A stretch of 64,000 bases of DNA from Chloranthus sessilifolius (GCA_021018995.1 CM037591.1:73559901-73623900); one strand, 5' to 3'. Positions 25,507 to 35,882 are shown, numbered from the stretch's first letter. Made by a program: numbers and translations. The notes: generated from the sequence alone by a model not told the origin.

Positions 25507-25598
25507 CTTCATCAGCATCCAAAGAAGGCCACAACAGTGCCTTTTCCAGCGATTTTCTTATTTTGACCATAACAGGGTGCAAAGTTGAATCCCTGCCC
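25507..25598 (-). pseudogene. Possible captured exon, unidentified
   Basis: A 92-bp minus-strand segment lies between acceptor TTTAGATCAG and donor GTAAGC. One frame is open throughout: GRDSTLHPVMVKIRKSLEKA then LLWPSLDADE. It has good splice edges and looks like protein, but the family is not recognised. Confidence 0.35.
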
Positions 25599-26394
25599 CT
25601 GATCTAAACTATGGAAAGCATTAAAAGTTTGTGAGTCAAAGAACCAAGACATTTAGAATGCTCTAGGTGAGATCCAATAATTGGAAGTAGCACCTAACAT
25701 AAGACAACCATGAGTCTAGCTATTCACAGAAAAGAAGGCAAAAGAGATCAATTTTAATGATCATTATTTGCATCAACAATTGGATTCCTACAGGTGAAGA
25801 TGACCAAACAACTCAGCTGCAAGTTTACCACCATCTTCAAATTCAAACAAATAAAATGCCCTGTTTGGACTAATTATAAATAAAGTTATCAGGTTACAAT
25901 TCAAGTTGCTTGGGGTCAATGAAGAGGGGAGTATGCTTGCAAAACTACCTATTTACTAGAATGGAAGCAACACAACCATGATTGCCAATACTGACTTCTC
26001 TGCTGTCGGAAGTTGGTTCACAAGAGTGAGGGGACAAGCAACACTACTATTAATAAATGACATCTTCCCAAAAAATAATCTCAGAAAACAAAAAACTCCA
26101 ACAGTTCAAGATTACATAAGAAAGCAAGATAAAATAGCTATATTATTATTCAGTAGTAACTAATCCTAAATTTCATTTTTTTTACTATAACTACCATAGG
26201 TTTCTTTCATCCACCAAAACTAACGTTGCAACTAACCCTTCTTTGAATTCACAATTTCCCTTCAAATTAATTAACAAAATCATCTATCAAAATAGATAAA
26301 CTAAAAATCATAATATTTCTTACAAGCTAAATTTCCAGAACTATAAAAGAATAAAACCCTAGAAAAAAGGGCATTAAAGCAAGATCATATCGAA

Positions 26395-26823
26395 CCTACC
26401 TCAGTGACCTCAATCGACACCCCACCGGAACCACCGCTCTCTGACCACAAATCTGAAACTAGGAACAAATCTTGAGATGATAAGATCGAATCAAAATAAA
26501 ACTGTTGAACAGATTGAATTTGTCATCGAAACCCTATTTTTTTCTGCAGATGTTAGCCTGGCGAAAATCAGTAAGAGAAAGGGCATCGTTCTCCAAATAT
26601 GAATCTCCATGATCTGAGAGAGAAAGAGGGAGAGAGAGATAACTACGAAACCCTGACCTAGGGTTTGATAAATAGGAAGAAAGAGTAGGATAAGAATAGA
26701 GCAAACCCCCTCACTGGGAAAGAAGACGAAGAAGAAGCGTTTCGCGGGGTTTCTAGGGTTTTTGATGGATATTTGGGCGCCACGCCAATTTCTTTTAGAT
26801 GGTTTGGGTTTGAAATCGCTCAA
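26395..26823 (-). pseudogene. Possible captured promoter, 5' UTR and first exon
   Basis: Reading the minus strand, CT-rich 5'-UTR-like sequence with CTCTCTC runs and 'AAACCCTAG' elements typical of plant 5' regions leads to an ATG near 26,612 followed by EIHIWRTMPFLLLIFARLTSA, a plausible signal peptide. A donor-like GAGGTAGGTT is near 26,400. A secretory leader upstream of the receptor PA-domain exon on the same strand would fit exon 1 of the same vacuolar sorting receptor, but the residues after the leader are too short to prove it. Confidence 0.4.
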
Positions 26824-26859
26824 TACATCAGGTCACGGGTTCGAACACGCTCCACTTAC

Positions 26860-26995
26860 AAATATTACATTTAAGTAGACTGTTGCGTTGGTTTAACCAT
26901 TGATATCGGCCGTTGTATAGATGAATTTCTTCTACAATGGCCAATGTCTGTTGTATTTTAAAAGTAAGTGGTGTTGTTTTTTCTTTGTTTTCACT
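26860..26995. repeat. Right subterminal repeats of the CACTA element
   Basis: Degenerate copies of the left-end words (CGGCCGTTGT, CAATGGCCAATG, CTGTTGTATTTT, GGTGTTGTTTT) precede the terminus TTTTCACTTAGTG. Confidence 0.65.
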
Positions 26996-27000
26996 TAGTG

Positions 27001-27003
27001 AAT
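27001..27003. repeat. Target-site duplication AAT, right side of CACTA element
   Basis: It matches 14,460-14,462. The DNA that follows (GCTC, then TTTAGCTTG and GATAGATAAGAAA) continues the Tat internal region, as seen uninterrupted at 788-815. Confidence 0.85.
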
Positions 27004-27168
27004 GCTCTGTCTTTAGCTTGTGCTGATAGATAAGAAATTCAAGCATTTTATGTCAGCATCCCCAGTCATACTTGTGATTTCCCAAAAGAAGCAAGAAGGC
27101 GCCCTCAGAAGAGGGGTGTCTACTTCGATGCGTCCTTACTCCGCAAGAACGAGCCGAAGAGGGGCATC
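27004..27168 (+). mobile_element. 3' internal end of Tat element A
   Basis: It matches 791-951 closely and ends with the purine tract GAAGAGGGGC (27,156-27,165) just before the LTR. It is non-coding. Confidence 0.75.
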
Positions 27169-29263
27169 TGTAGACACCCCAATTTTGCTCTCTTAGAGTT
27201 TACAAACCTATTCGATCAAGCTTTTACCTTGTCCATGACTTTCAAAAGGTACTTACCTTCTCTGAGATCTTTAAAACCCAAATACGGGGACCATATATTG
27301 AAACAATAGTATATGGCTGAACACGGGTTGAAATACTAGCTCTGTGGCTCATATCCCACAACCCTAATATGGGGACTATTACTGAAATAATTGTATATAG
27401 TCGAAGCACAGGTTGAAATAATATCCTTATGGTTTGGACCCCAACTCGACCCAGGAAAAGTCTCGAATTACGCGCCCTATCTAGCGTGCACAATTTGATT
27501 GCACGCCCCATAGTTGGCACGTAATTAGTCCCACTCGGACCAGGCTTGTTCTTCCTGTGGGCCACCTTAGGAGTGGATAATAGGCCCTCTAAAGCATGCG
27601 CAATTCAATTGCACACCCCACCATTGGCGCACAATTGGTCCAACATGGACCGATCCTAACCTTCTAGAGGCCGCCTTAAGATCCGATTACGCGCCCAAAT
27701 CAGAACGCGCAATCGATTGCACGCCCCACCACCAGCGTGCAATTAGTTCTAATTTGGTTTGAACTAGGACACCCAGCTGAGCTAGTGAGCCAGTTACTCA
27801 CTGAGTCGGTCATCACCTCAGAGAGATTAAGAACTCGGGATAGGGTGCATAATCTAATTAAGCGCACCAGACAAGGCGCGTAATTGGATTTGACCGGCTA
27901 ATTGCTCCCCTCCCATGGAGCCCGCAATTATCCAAATATCTATAAATAGACCCCCTACCCCACACATCAACAGATCTAGAAATTGAGTTTTTGAGATTCT
28001 CTCTTCACCGCTTAGCTTCAGGTAATTTGTTAGTTCTAGTTCTTAATTTCTTTTCTGGTTCTAGGTTCTAGTTCTTAAGTTCTAGATTTTAGTCCTTAAC
28101 TTCTAGCCTTAGATCTTAGGTTATAATTTTAGTTCTTAATCTCTAGTTCTTAGCTTCTGGAACCAGTTCTTAGTTGTTAGTCCTTAAATTTCGATTCTAG
28201 TTTCTAGTTCTAGTTCTAAGTTCTACTTCTCTTTCTAGTTCCTAGTTCTAGCTTTTAATTTTTGTAGTTCTTAATCTCTTAATTTTTAGACCTTCGGTTT
28301 CAACCCTTAATTTCTAAATTCAAATTTTGAATTTTTTCAATCTCTGGTTCTTTGTCTTAATTCCTAGAACCAGTTCTTAATTTTAGTCGCTAAATTCTAG
28401 TTCTAGATCTTAATCTTTAGTTTTAGGTCTTAAGTTTTAGTTCTTAATTTTTAATTCCCAATTTTCAGTATTCTAGTTCTTAACTTCAAGTTCAAGTTTT
28501 AGAGTTTTAATTCTAACAGTTAGTTTTAATTCGCAATTCTTAAAATTCATAATTTTGATTCCTGAATCATCAAGTTTCAAACTATAGATTAGTTTTTCAA
28601 TTTATATTACTTTTAAAACAACCCTTAGCCAACCAATTTTCCCAAGGGAGCTTACGGAGGGTAGCTGAGAATGGGGTTGATCCTCCTTAGCATAGCGCGT
28701 CGAACTCCCCTTTTTTGCAGATTTCCAGTAGAAGTAGGGTATTTATAATAGTTAGACTTCTAATAGAATTAGGACACTTAAGTTAATTAGACTCTTAATA
28801 GAATTAGGATATTTGGATTAATTAGATTCCTAGTAGAATTAGGAGACTAATACTAGTTGGACTTCTAATAAGATTAAGATACTTAAGTTAGTCAGACTCC
28901 TAATATGATTAGCACATTTAGATTAATTAAACTTCTAGTATAATTAGAAGATTAGATTAATTAGATTCCCGGTACGACTAAGAAAACTAAAGCAACTAGA
29001 GTTAGAGTAGGGATAGAAAAACTATATAAACTAAACTCTTAGGTGACCCAGTACTGCTGACGTTGGTCGGCCGACGATTCAGTAGAGAAGTTGAACCCAC
29101 ACCCCGGAAGGCATAATCAGTGACATGTTGCGGCATCGATAAATATCTGTAGCTGGCGATTGTAATGAACTAGGTATTTTCCTGTTAGAATTTACCTTTT
29201 ATTTCTATAATTTAATATCTTTTAACTTACCATTCATCACCTTTGTCAGAGTACACTTGGACT
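27169..29263 (+). repeat. LTR of Tat family A, second copy
   Basis: It starts TGTAGACACC after the purine tract and ends near GGACT by alignment with the first copy. It contains a GCGCGCAATT palindromic word in about four copies (27,483-27,508; 27,593-27,619; 27,703-27,727; 27,843-27,868), a TATA box, a CT/TTCTAGTTCTTAA low-complexity tract (about 28,025-28,560), and AGACTCCTAATAGAATTAG repeats (28,740-28,960). The first copy lacks much of 27,560-28,730. Confidence 0.65.
27941..27948 (+). promoter_or_regulatory. TATA box of family A LTR
   Basis: TATAAATA is followed by GACCCCCTACCCC. The same TATAAATA-GA-C-rich arrangement occurs in the LTRs of element B, which supports its role as the LTR promoter. 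Confidence 0.6.
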
Positions 29264-29325
29264 GAATTGGGACACTTATTCAATGAATCGAAAGGAACCC
29301 AGAAAAAACACGCACCAACAACACC
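29264..29325 (+). mobile_element. Primer-site region and leader scrap of a third A-family internal region
   Basis: It aligns with 2436-2498 (GGAACCCAGAAAAA and CGCACCAACA are shared). The match ends abruptly where the minus-strand Athila-like gag begins, giving a clean junction. Confidence 0.6.
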
Positions 29326-29963
29326 GGTTTCTCGCTGAGTGTCTCAAAGAGTTCCCAAGCTTCCTCTGCTGTCAATGTACGAAACATACCTTAACAGGCC
29401 ACATCAATCATGTGCCGGGTTGCATCGTGAAGGCCTTCATAGAAAGTGAGCACTATTTGCCGGCATGTAAACCCATGGTGAGGGCACCTGTGCAGAATAT
29501 CGTTAAGGCAATTCCAACTTTCCCAAAGAGGTTCATCTGGAAATGATTGAAATGTTATAATAAGGTGTCAAGTTCTAATCGTTCTACAGATTAGAAAGAA
29601 TTTTGTAGGAAATATGCGTTTCAATTCTTTCCAATTAGCAATTGAATTACTAGGCAAAGAGGGTATCCACTGCTTTACCTCATCTCTAAGAGAATATGAG
29701 AACAACCTCAAACGAGTGAATGCTTGCGACAAATTCTTAATTCTAATGATGGTGCATACTTCTAGAAACTTTTTTAGATGCAAATAGGGATCTTCATCCA
29801 TTAGCCCATGAAGAGTAGGAAGTATTTGAAACACATTGAGTGTAATTTCAAAAGTCCCATTATTAGCTGTAGGGAATAATTGAATGCATGGGGGAGGTGT
29901 AAGAGGTTTGAATGCATAGTATTCTCCCATTGTCTTAGCCATAAGTTTGGCCTTCCCTTCCAT
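29326..29963 (-). pseudogene. Athila-type gag fragment
   Basis: The open part near 29,963-29,568 has the plant gag (retrotrans_gag) signature: DEDPYLHLKKFLEVC, then FTRLRLFSYSLRDEVKQW and SIANWKELKRIF. Further minus-strand codons toward 29,326 read LTAEEAWELFETLSEN, the next conserved gag block. Gag forms the particle that packages element RNA. This is a fossil fragment without zinc knuckle, protease or pol. Confidence 0.8.
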
Positions 29964-30265
29964 ACTTGAATTGAATTTGATATGGGGCAGGTTGGCTAGA
30001 GCGAAATGCCTAGTTTTTTTTTTGATTTTATGTGATTTTTATTTAAGAAAGCAGAGAGAGAAAACAAATTTGAACCTCTAGCTTCTCTGATCAGGGGGAA
30101 TATTGAAATTTGTGATTCGTTACTCCGAATAAACCTACAAAAGGTATATGAAGTGATCAAAGAAAATTAAAAATATAAAGAAATATAAAAAGAGAAAGAT
30201 AAATATTTATTTTCTAAAACAAATATAAAATAAAATCCGCTTCCCCGGCAACAGCACCAAAAACT

Positions 30266-31693
30266 TGATGTGCTCTTTATGTTGTTCTAATTAAATCTTA
30301 ATCTATTGCAAGCAAACAATGGAAATTGTAATACTAGTATAGGATCATTCCCAAGAGGAAGTGATTTATTTCATATTTCTATTTCAAAAAATTATATTTA
30401 TCTTTAAGGTTCTAAACTACTTGAGAAACATGAATAAAAGAATGATTTCCTAAAGTAATTGCAAAAAATAAATCTAAATCCTCCTTTTTCCAGACTATAG
30501 TCGTCAATCACAATCCTTTAAGTTTCAAATATTTATAAAATTAAAATACCGTTACACCGTATTGCAATCTTCTAGAATTTGGGCGTCAATCAAAAACTAA
30601 AATCCTTTACCATAGATTTAATCTAATCAACAATCTCCTAAAACTTGGGCGTCAATCAAATTCGAGAAAATTAAAGATGGAAAAGTAAGACCATTACACT
30701 AATCTGCAAATGTCAACCTGAGTCGTTAATTCAAATCAAAACTTGGAGATGTTTACAAAGCAGTAAATTACAATAAAAATAAATCTAAACTAAAAAGTAA
30801 AGTAAAAATATATCTTTCACCAATCAGCCGCAGACATCAATTGCTTCTGAGAAACTATGGATATCTACACTAATCTTCCAACTCTCAATCCCAGTCGTCA
30901 ATTATGATCGAGAAACCTTGGATATCTAAACTACTCTAAACTATTTTTGATCGGAAGAAAATCTAACCTTAGTTGTCTATTGATTCTGAGAATTCCTTCG
31001 ATGAAATTATTCCTATGCCGAGCCCTCTTATTTATAGATCATAAGGGGTCGATTTATAGTGATCTAATTCTAATAAAAGAAACTACTAAAGAGAAAAGAT
31101 TCCTAATATAACTCTAATTCCTAATTTTATCTTCCTTGCTTTCAGTGGTTGATGCGCCTTTGGATTTTCTCCTTAATTTCAGCAACCGAGATCTTTAGGA
31201 ATCTTTCTTTATCAATCTTCTCAGATCCATAATTTTCTAAACTTCTAATTCAAGAGTTCTTCTATTTTAGTGCATGGCGGTGTGGATCTTCACATGATCA
31301 ACAATAATGAGAAGCTTCTATTTTTGAAATCGTAAATCACGATTTCTCTCTTTTATTACAGCTTTCTCTCAGATTTTTGAAATCGATCGTTTTCTTTTTG
31401 TATCACCTTTTTCTTTGAGCTTCATCTGAAGAATCATAAATTATGATTTCTTATTTCTTTGGCTTCGTTCAATCGTAAAGTACAATTTCTTAGTTTTCAG
31501 CAACGTCGAATCGTTTTTCATGTTCAATCATTTTTCTTATTGCTTTTTGTGTTGATTTTGATGAAGATTAACACTTTGGTTCTCTTTTACTGATTTTCCT
31601 TAATATCTGCACATTATTAGCTTGTTAGTAGCAAACTGGGGTCTAGCAGCATTAAGTTAAGGGTGATAAAATGGTATATTCTTTGATTGATCA
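30266..31693 (-). repeat. LTR of element E
   Basis: Read on the minus strand it starts TGATCAATCAAAG and ends near AGCACATCA, just before the primer site. It is similar over its length to the D LTRs (CATTTTATCACCCTTAACTT near the start; GATCCTATACTAGTA near the end). It carries GAAATCGTAA-type palindromic words at 31,326-31,346, 31,431-31,450 and 31,471-31,490, and a TATA-like CTATAAATAAGAGGG near 31,025-31,040 on the minus strand. Confidence 0.75.
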
Positions 31694-32774
31694 ACCCTCT
31701 TCTTCTCCTCCTTTCATTTTACCCTTGTGAGATCCCAGCTATTGATCTCAACCCCTCAAATTCCATGCTCCACACAAGGAACCCTTGTTCCGTTTGGAAT
31801 CGTAAGACACCTTCGAGTTCGACACCGATTGATCAAAGAGGGGTAGAAATTGAATCATTGGATGAACGGCAAGCATTGGCATCAATTCCTTCAATTTTGA
31901 TGATCGTAAGCTTCACATGGATAACCTACAAAGGTAAACATGATGTAGTCGTATGGATATCGATTGTTGAGATTTAGGCTTCATTAGTGGTGAGTTGGAT
32001 TGCATGCACATATTTTTAGAAGAATAGAATCATCAAAGAGATGAGCCAGAGCTTTGCCATTGATTTCTGTCGATTCGACCGTCATAGACTCCATATATAA
32101 GATTTAGAAGGTAAGATTCATGATTCGATAGTGTGAAATTAGTTTAGAATGGATTTGTGTGGGTGATTTGGATTGCATGTAAGGTTTTAGGCAATTCGGA
32201 TGGAAGAAGAAGAGACCCAATTGCATGTTGAATCACACAAATTCGCTCGAGCGAATTGACAATCTCTCAAGCAAGACACCTTTAGAAACAAAGGAAAATG
32301 TCTGAGAAAAATTTGCTCACGTGAATTTTCCTTAGAAATCAGGCCAAAAAGTTTGGGTCAAACTCGCTCGAGCGAGTTTGAGTGTGCCACATGGAATTTG
32401 TCAAAATTCGCTTAAGCGAATGTAGGAATCGCTAGCGAATTGCTCTGTTTTGACTTCCTTAATCCTTTCTTTGCAAAAGGTTAAAGAATTTTGAGTTATT
32501 CGATCCCTCCGTCATTGACACGTAGTGTATGTTCCTAATGTGATGTAGATTGAGAATCGGGAACCTTCAATAGGAACCTTTACATTGCTTTTGTCGTTGA
32601 CTTAAGGTAGGGAAAACTTAATGCGCAATTTCATCTTGATTTTTGATTCATAGACTCTGTGATATAATTGAATGTAAGCCTTGAATTTGAAATTGAAATT
32701 GAGATTTTATGTATCAAATTCTGAAAATAATTTGCAGGGAAATCTCACTACCCAATTGCATTTGATTTCGATCC
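31694..32774 (+). repeat. Old LTR-like debris flanking element B (left)
   Basis: No gene is recognised here; the open frame at 31,687-31,977 resembles nothing known. At 32,240-32,440 there are palindromic words with AATTCGCTC arms (32,240-32,257; 32,360-32,379; 32,405-32,421) typical in style of long plant gypsy LTRs. The last 150 bases (GATTCATAGACTCTGTGAT) resemble the DNA on the other side of B (GATTCCTAGACTCTATGAT near 50,929). Element B lies inside this material. Confidence 0.45.
32770..32774. repeat. Target-site duplication of element B, left copy (GATCC)
   Basis: GATCC stands before the 5' LTR and GATTC (50,802-50,806) after the 3' LTR. Four of five bases match; a single C-to-T change in this old insertion would account for the difference. 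Confidence 0.6.
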
Positions 32775-33176
32775 TGTAGACACCCAAATCTGGCCCAAGG
32801 CCTGATCGAAGCACATTTCGAGAGAGGCGTGTTTCCGAGCTTTTGATGGCATGTATGGAACCCTTAAGAATCACCCCAAACCTTTAGTAATTACCCTAGA
32901 TCCCCTAGGAACCTGCCCCAAACTTTTAGAAATCAATCCTAACCCTTAGAACCCGTTCTGAACCTAAACCTAACCTTTCGAGCCTTAGAAAAAGAGTGGT
33001 ACATCAAAACTAGCTATGGCCTTCTCCTATGATCGAATCTTATACCATTGAAAAGTAGAAGTTGTCAGCTTTCCAACGGTCTAAGAATCGCCCCAATCGG
33101 AGTTATGCATCGAAAGATATGGCGGTCCGAACCCGTAGGGCAGAGAAATAATTTCAAGTGGGCCCCCCTTGGGAAT

Positions 33177-33380
33177 TGGCACAACTAATAGTTGCACCAG
33201 TTATACTGTTGCCTGGAGTAACTAATAGTTACACCAAGCCATTTTTCCAGAATTTAAGCTTGGCATAACTAATAGTTGTGCCAATATTAAAGTGGATCCC
33301 ACCCTCGCGAGGCAACTTTCAAGGCACTGTTTAGCACTGTTTTACTGTACATTTGCCTGGCGCAACTATTAGTTGCGCCA
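33177..33380. repeat. Four 23-bp palindromes in the 5' LTR of B
   Basis: Each is the arm TGGCGCAACTA, one A or T, and the reverse complement. Starts are 33,177, 33,214, 33,261 and 33,358. The fourth is perfect; most differences in the others are C-to-T or G-to-A at CpG. Confidence 0.9.
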
Positions 33381-33663
33381 GGCATATGAACAGTAACCCT
33401 ATCTTTTTGCCTCAAAATTCATGATTGGTGTTTGACTTGTTGCCCACCTTGACCTTTGGGGTGTGTTTTGATAGTTCTGTTGCACCCTTCTACACCCTAT
33501 TTGCAACCCATTAAGTGGCCTAAAGCCTCACACTATCATCCACCATTGGAGGACCTTCTCCCACTTTTCAAGGCTCTAAAAACCCTAGGAAACCTTAGAT
33601 GTTAGATTACCTAATTCCTAATCTTGATTAGATTCTAAACACCCTCCTAACCCACCTATTTCC

Positions 33664-33671
33664 TATAAATA
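33664..33671 (+). promoter_or_regulatory. TATA box of element B 5' LTR
   Basis: TATAAATA is followed by GAGACCCCCACCCC. The same block is at 50,017 in the 3' LTR. Confidence 0.6.
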
Positions 33672-34114
33672 GAGACCCCCACCCCTTGGTTTAGGGGTTG
33701 AGAAAATTTGCCTAAGAGAGAAAGAGCTTAAGTGAGAAGATCTTTCTCCCTTTGGTGCACCATTCCCATACAAAATCCATAATTTCAAAACCTCCTTTGA
33801 GCCATATTTTCTACCTTAGATCCTTTAGTTTAGGTGTGTGTTACCCATTTGCCTTCTCCCTCTACCTCTTAGCTAGTAAGCCATAGGAGTTAGAACCCCA
33901 TTTTCCACCATTCAAGCCTTCAAAAGCTTATCAAAGCAAGCCAATGCAAGGCTCCACATCGGTGCTATAAGGGCCCGATCTCCGGCTCTCCCCTCTATTC
34001 CTCTACGTTCTTTGCTTTTCCTCTATCCTAGAATTGAGCCGTTACGCTGCCCAAATTTCGGCAAGCAGGAAGAGCTCAATAGGATCGGTGTGCCATCGGG
34101 CAAGGGAAAGTGCC

Positions 34115-34126
34115 GCTCATTTTGCT

Positions 34127-34180
<54 letters not shown>

Positions 34181-34192
34181 AGCAAAATGAGC
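34115..34192. repeat. Inverted repeat around an (AT)n tract
   Basis: GCTCATTTTGCTTCTTTT on the left is mirrored as AAAAGAAGCAAAATGAGC on the right, with about 42 bases of alternating AT between. The 3' LTR has the left arm and an AT tract (50,470-50,536) but not the right arm. Confidence 0.9.
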
Positions 34193-34452
34193 CCCACATA
34201 GACCCGGCCATAGTAGAGATCGCTTACAAGCGGGTTGATCGGGTGCCTAACACCTTCCTAATCGATAACTGAAGCCCCTACCCAAGAGCCTTTGGCATAG
34301 ATCGAATTCAGAGTCATATTTTTAATACTTCAGTGCTCATAAAAATGAACTAGGTTTTTCGGGACACCAAAACCTCCGGGTGGCGACTCTATATTTTTGC
34401 AAGTGAGAACATCGCCAGGACGGAATCATCACAAATCCCACAGTTGCACAGA

Positions 34453-34471
34453 TGGCGACTCTGCTGGGGAC
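34453..34471 (+). promoter_or_regulatory. Primer-binding site of element B (Arg-tRNA type)
   Basis: TGGCGACTCTGCTGGGGAC starts two bases after the LTR end. Ogre-type elements are known to use an Arg tRNA with a site of this form. Confidence 0.8.
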
Positions 34472-35882
34472 TAGCTAGTAGAGCTTCCCCTTAAACTAGG
34501 CCTCTTTATTTTTTATTTTCCTAACATTTTATTGCTGTTTTTTTATTTTATTTTTACTGTTCTTTTACTCATCCCTCCGATTAAGTCATTTTACTTACCC
34601 CTACTTTTACGTTATTTACAAGCCTTAACCGATTGGCGGGCCTACTTGCACCTAGTCTTTAAATTTCTTTACTTTTTCGTCATTTTTAGTGTCTTAGCCG
34701 ATCGGCGGGCCTACTTGAGCATTGTCTTTCAATTTCTTTAATTTTTCATCATTTAAAGTGCCTTAGCCGATTGGCGGGCCTACTTGTGCAAACATTTACC
34801 GACAGTGGACGCTGGCCCGTAGTGGCGGCATGGGGTCATCACCCCCGTCTTTTGAACTAAAGAAAATTTCTATAAAAAAAGAGTTTTGAAAAAAAATTAA
34901 AATTAAACCAAGAATAGGGAGCTTAATTTATTTTTACAAGATAGATTTTAAAAAGGTTGGGTTTAGCCACACATACAACCACCCGGGTCTTGGTATGGTG
35001 GCAGCCCGTAGTGGTGATGATCCAGAAAAGTCCCAGCCCACCTAGTATTTGATAAGGCGCTTGCGCCGGATGTATATCGGGTAGGTTCCCATTCCAAAGC
35101 TTAAAACCCTTGGGGAGCGCATTAGCGAGTTATACTGGACTCAAACCTTTAGGCTTCGGTGAGGAGAGAATCGATTACATATAAACACTCAGTTCCCGGA
35201 AGCCTAGCTTCCACAAAAAAATGAAAAAGAGACTCAATTCGGGTTGAAACTGCTGCTGTCAAGCATTCTGGAAACCCAGTTTTGCTTGGCACAAGTATTA
35301 GTTGCGCCAATGCAAAAATCCCTAGAATTACATTGGCGCATCTAATAATTGCGCCAGTCTTATTTAGGGGACTTTTGCTTGGCGCATGTATTAGTTGCAC
35401 CAGTGTTGTTCTGTGCGATCCAGCCCGATTCTGTGGCCTTTTTCAACATCCCGAGTCCCCCGATTAGTGTGTTTAGTACCTCTCTTTGGGCCCCGCCATC
35501 TCCGACACCCAATACGCCCCTGTCGGTCAAAAGAAGGTAACTTCTTTTTTACTCATTTCAAGGGATTGGGTTGTTTGGCTCGATTTCTGTGCCTTCAATA
35601 GATCAAAGGTATTCCTTTGATTCTTTTGAAGTGCTTCAGAATCATTGTCGTGGGTCTTAAATTAGGGTACAAAAGCCACCCGAGAAGGGAATTCCAAGGC
35701 CTTGGAACCTTTGTTTTTACAAAAAAAATTTTCCTAAAAACTTAAAAATAAAAAAACCTAAAAACTAGAGTTCTTGTGGTGCCGACAGAATGGCATCACC
35801 TTGCCCTCCATCATCCCGTAGGGGAAGGAGGGAAATCTTTAGGCCTTATGTAAGGCACCCATACCCAACCCACCAATGAACA
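34472..35882 (+). other. Leader of element B with 69-bp repeats and palindromic words
   Basis: This long untranslated leader has three 69-base tandem units starting at 34,622, 34,691 and 34,760 (core CGATTGGCGGGCCTACTTG). It also has three further copies of the LTR palindrome (35,287-35,309; 35,334-35,356; 35,380-35,402). The same repeat core is found in the leader of element C. No gene is seen. Confidence 0.75.

Larger units (their letters stand above)
14463..27000. mobile_element. Non-autonomous CACTA (En/Spm-type) transposon carrying host gene fragments
   Basis: Termini are CACTACGTGAAAA on the left and, read inward from the right, CACTAAGTGAAAA. They match at 12 of 13 bases and are flanked by the 3-bp duplication AAT. 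Both ends carry subterminal words ending in CCGTTGT, the usual transposase-binding arrangement. The body is 12.5 kb. No TNP2 or TNPA-like coding was recognised in any frame, so I infer it was moved by a relative. Instead it holds intron-containing minus-strand pieces of RPS23 and a vacuolar sorting receptor, plus unidentified exon-like segments, as in Pack-CACTA elements. It was inserted into the 3' internal part of Tat element A. Confidence 0.85.
952..29263 (+). mobile_element. Tat-lineage Ty3/gypsy element A, broken, carrying a CACTA insertion
   Basis: The parts in order are LTR, degenerate primer site (about 2438-2465), pol remains, antisense PMD-like gene, word arrays, purine tract and LTR. 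Without the CACTA insertion it is about 15.8 kb. The lineage is read from the integrase, the second (archaeal-type) RNase H after the usual one, and the antisense gene downstream of pol, all known from Tat elements. Gag and protease are not recognisable. It is a fossil with many breaks. No target duplication can be scored because internal-type DNA lies outside both LTRs, which suggests a tandem series sharing LTRs. The LTR divergence suggests the oldest large insertion here. Confidence 0.65.
29326..31693 (-). mobile_element. Athila-like LTR element fragment E: LTR, primer site, part of gag
   Basis: On the minus strand the order is LTR (31,693 to 30,266), a primer site with TGGTGCTGTTGCCGGGGAA next to the LTR (Asp-tRNA type, as in Athila), a leader, then gag. 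Only the 5' part of the element is present; the right-hand edge in element order abuts family A DNA at 29,325/29,326. It is broken. Its LTR is related to that of element D in start, end and internal words, so E may represent the coding relative of D. Confidence 0.75.
32775..34450 (+). repeat. 5' LTR of element B
   Basis: It runs from TGTAGACACC to CAGTTGCACA. It contains four TGGCGCAACTA-type palindromes (33,177; 33,214; 33,261; 33,358), a TATA box at 33,664, and an AT microsatellite flanked by an inverted repeat (34,115-34,192). It aligns along its length with the 3' LTR. Confidence 0.9.

Noticed and set aside
26828-26860. GGGTTCGAACACGCTCC, which looks like a tRNA T-arm or Pol III B box
   Set aside because: No matching acceptor stem, D-arm or A box lies at the right distance; it sits near the CACTA terminus. 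A similar GACTCGAACC at about 10,100 was rejected for the same reason.
14463-27000. CACTA interior as a complete host gene region, not captured pieces
   Set aside because: The RPS23 homology breaks inside an exon, the receptor has frameshifts, a stop and a lost splice site, and everything lies between transposon termini with a target duplication.
31687-31977. 96-codon open frame beginning MINPLLLLLSFY
   Set aside because: It starts within the end of the minus-strand LTR of E and continues into unrelated debris; no family resemblance was seen.
33177-33380. Possible CRISPR-like repeat-spacer array formed by the palindromes
   Set aside because: Spacing is irregular, there are only four units, the spacers are repeated in the other LTR, and the context is a plant LTR element.
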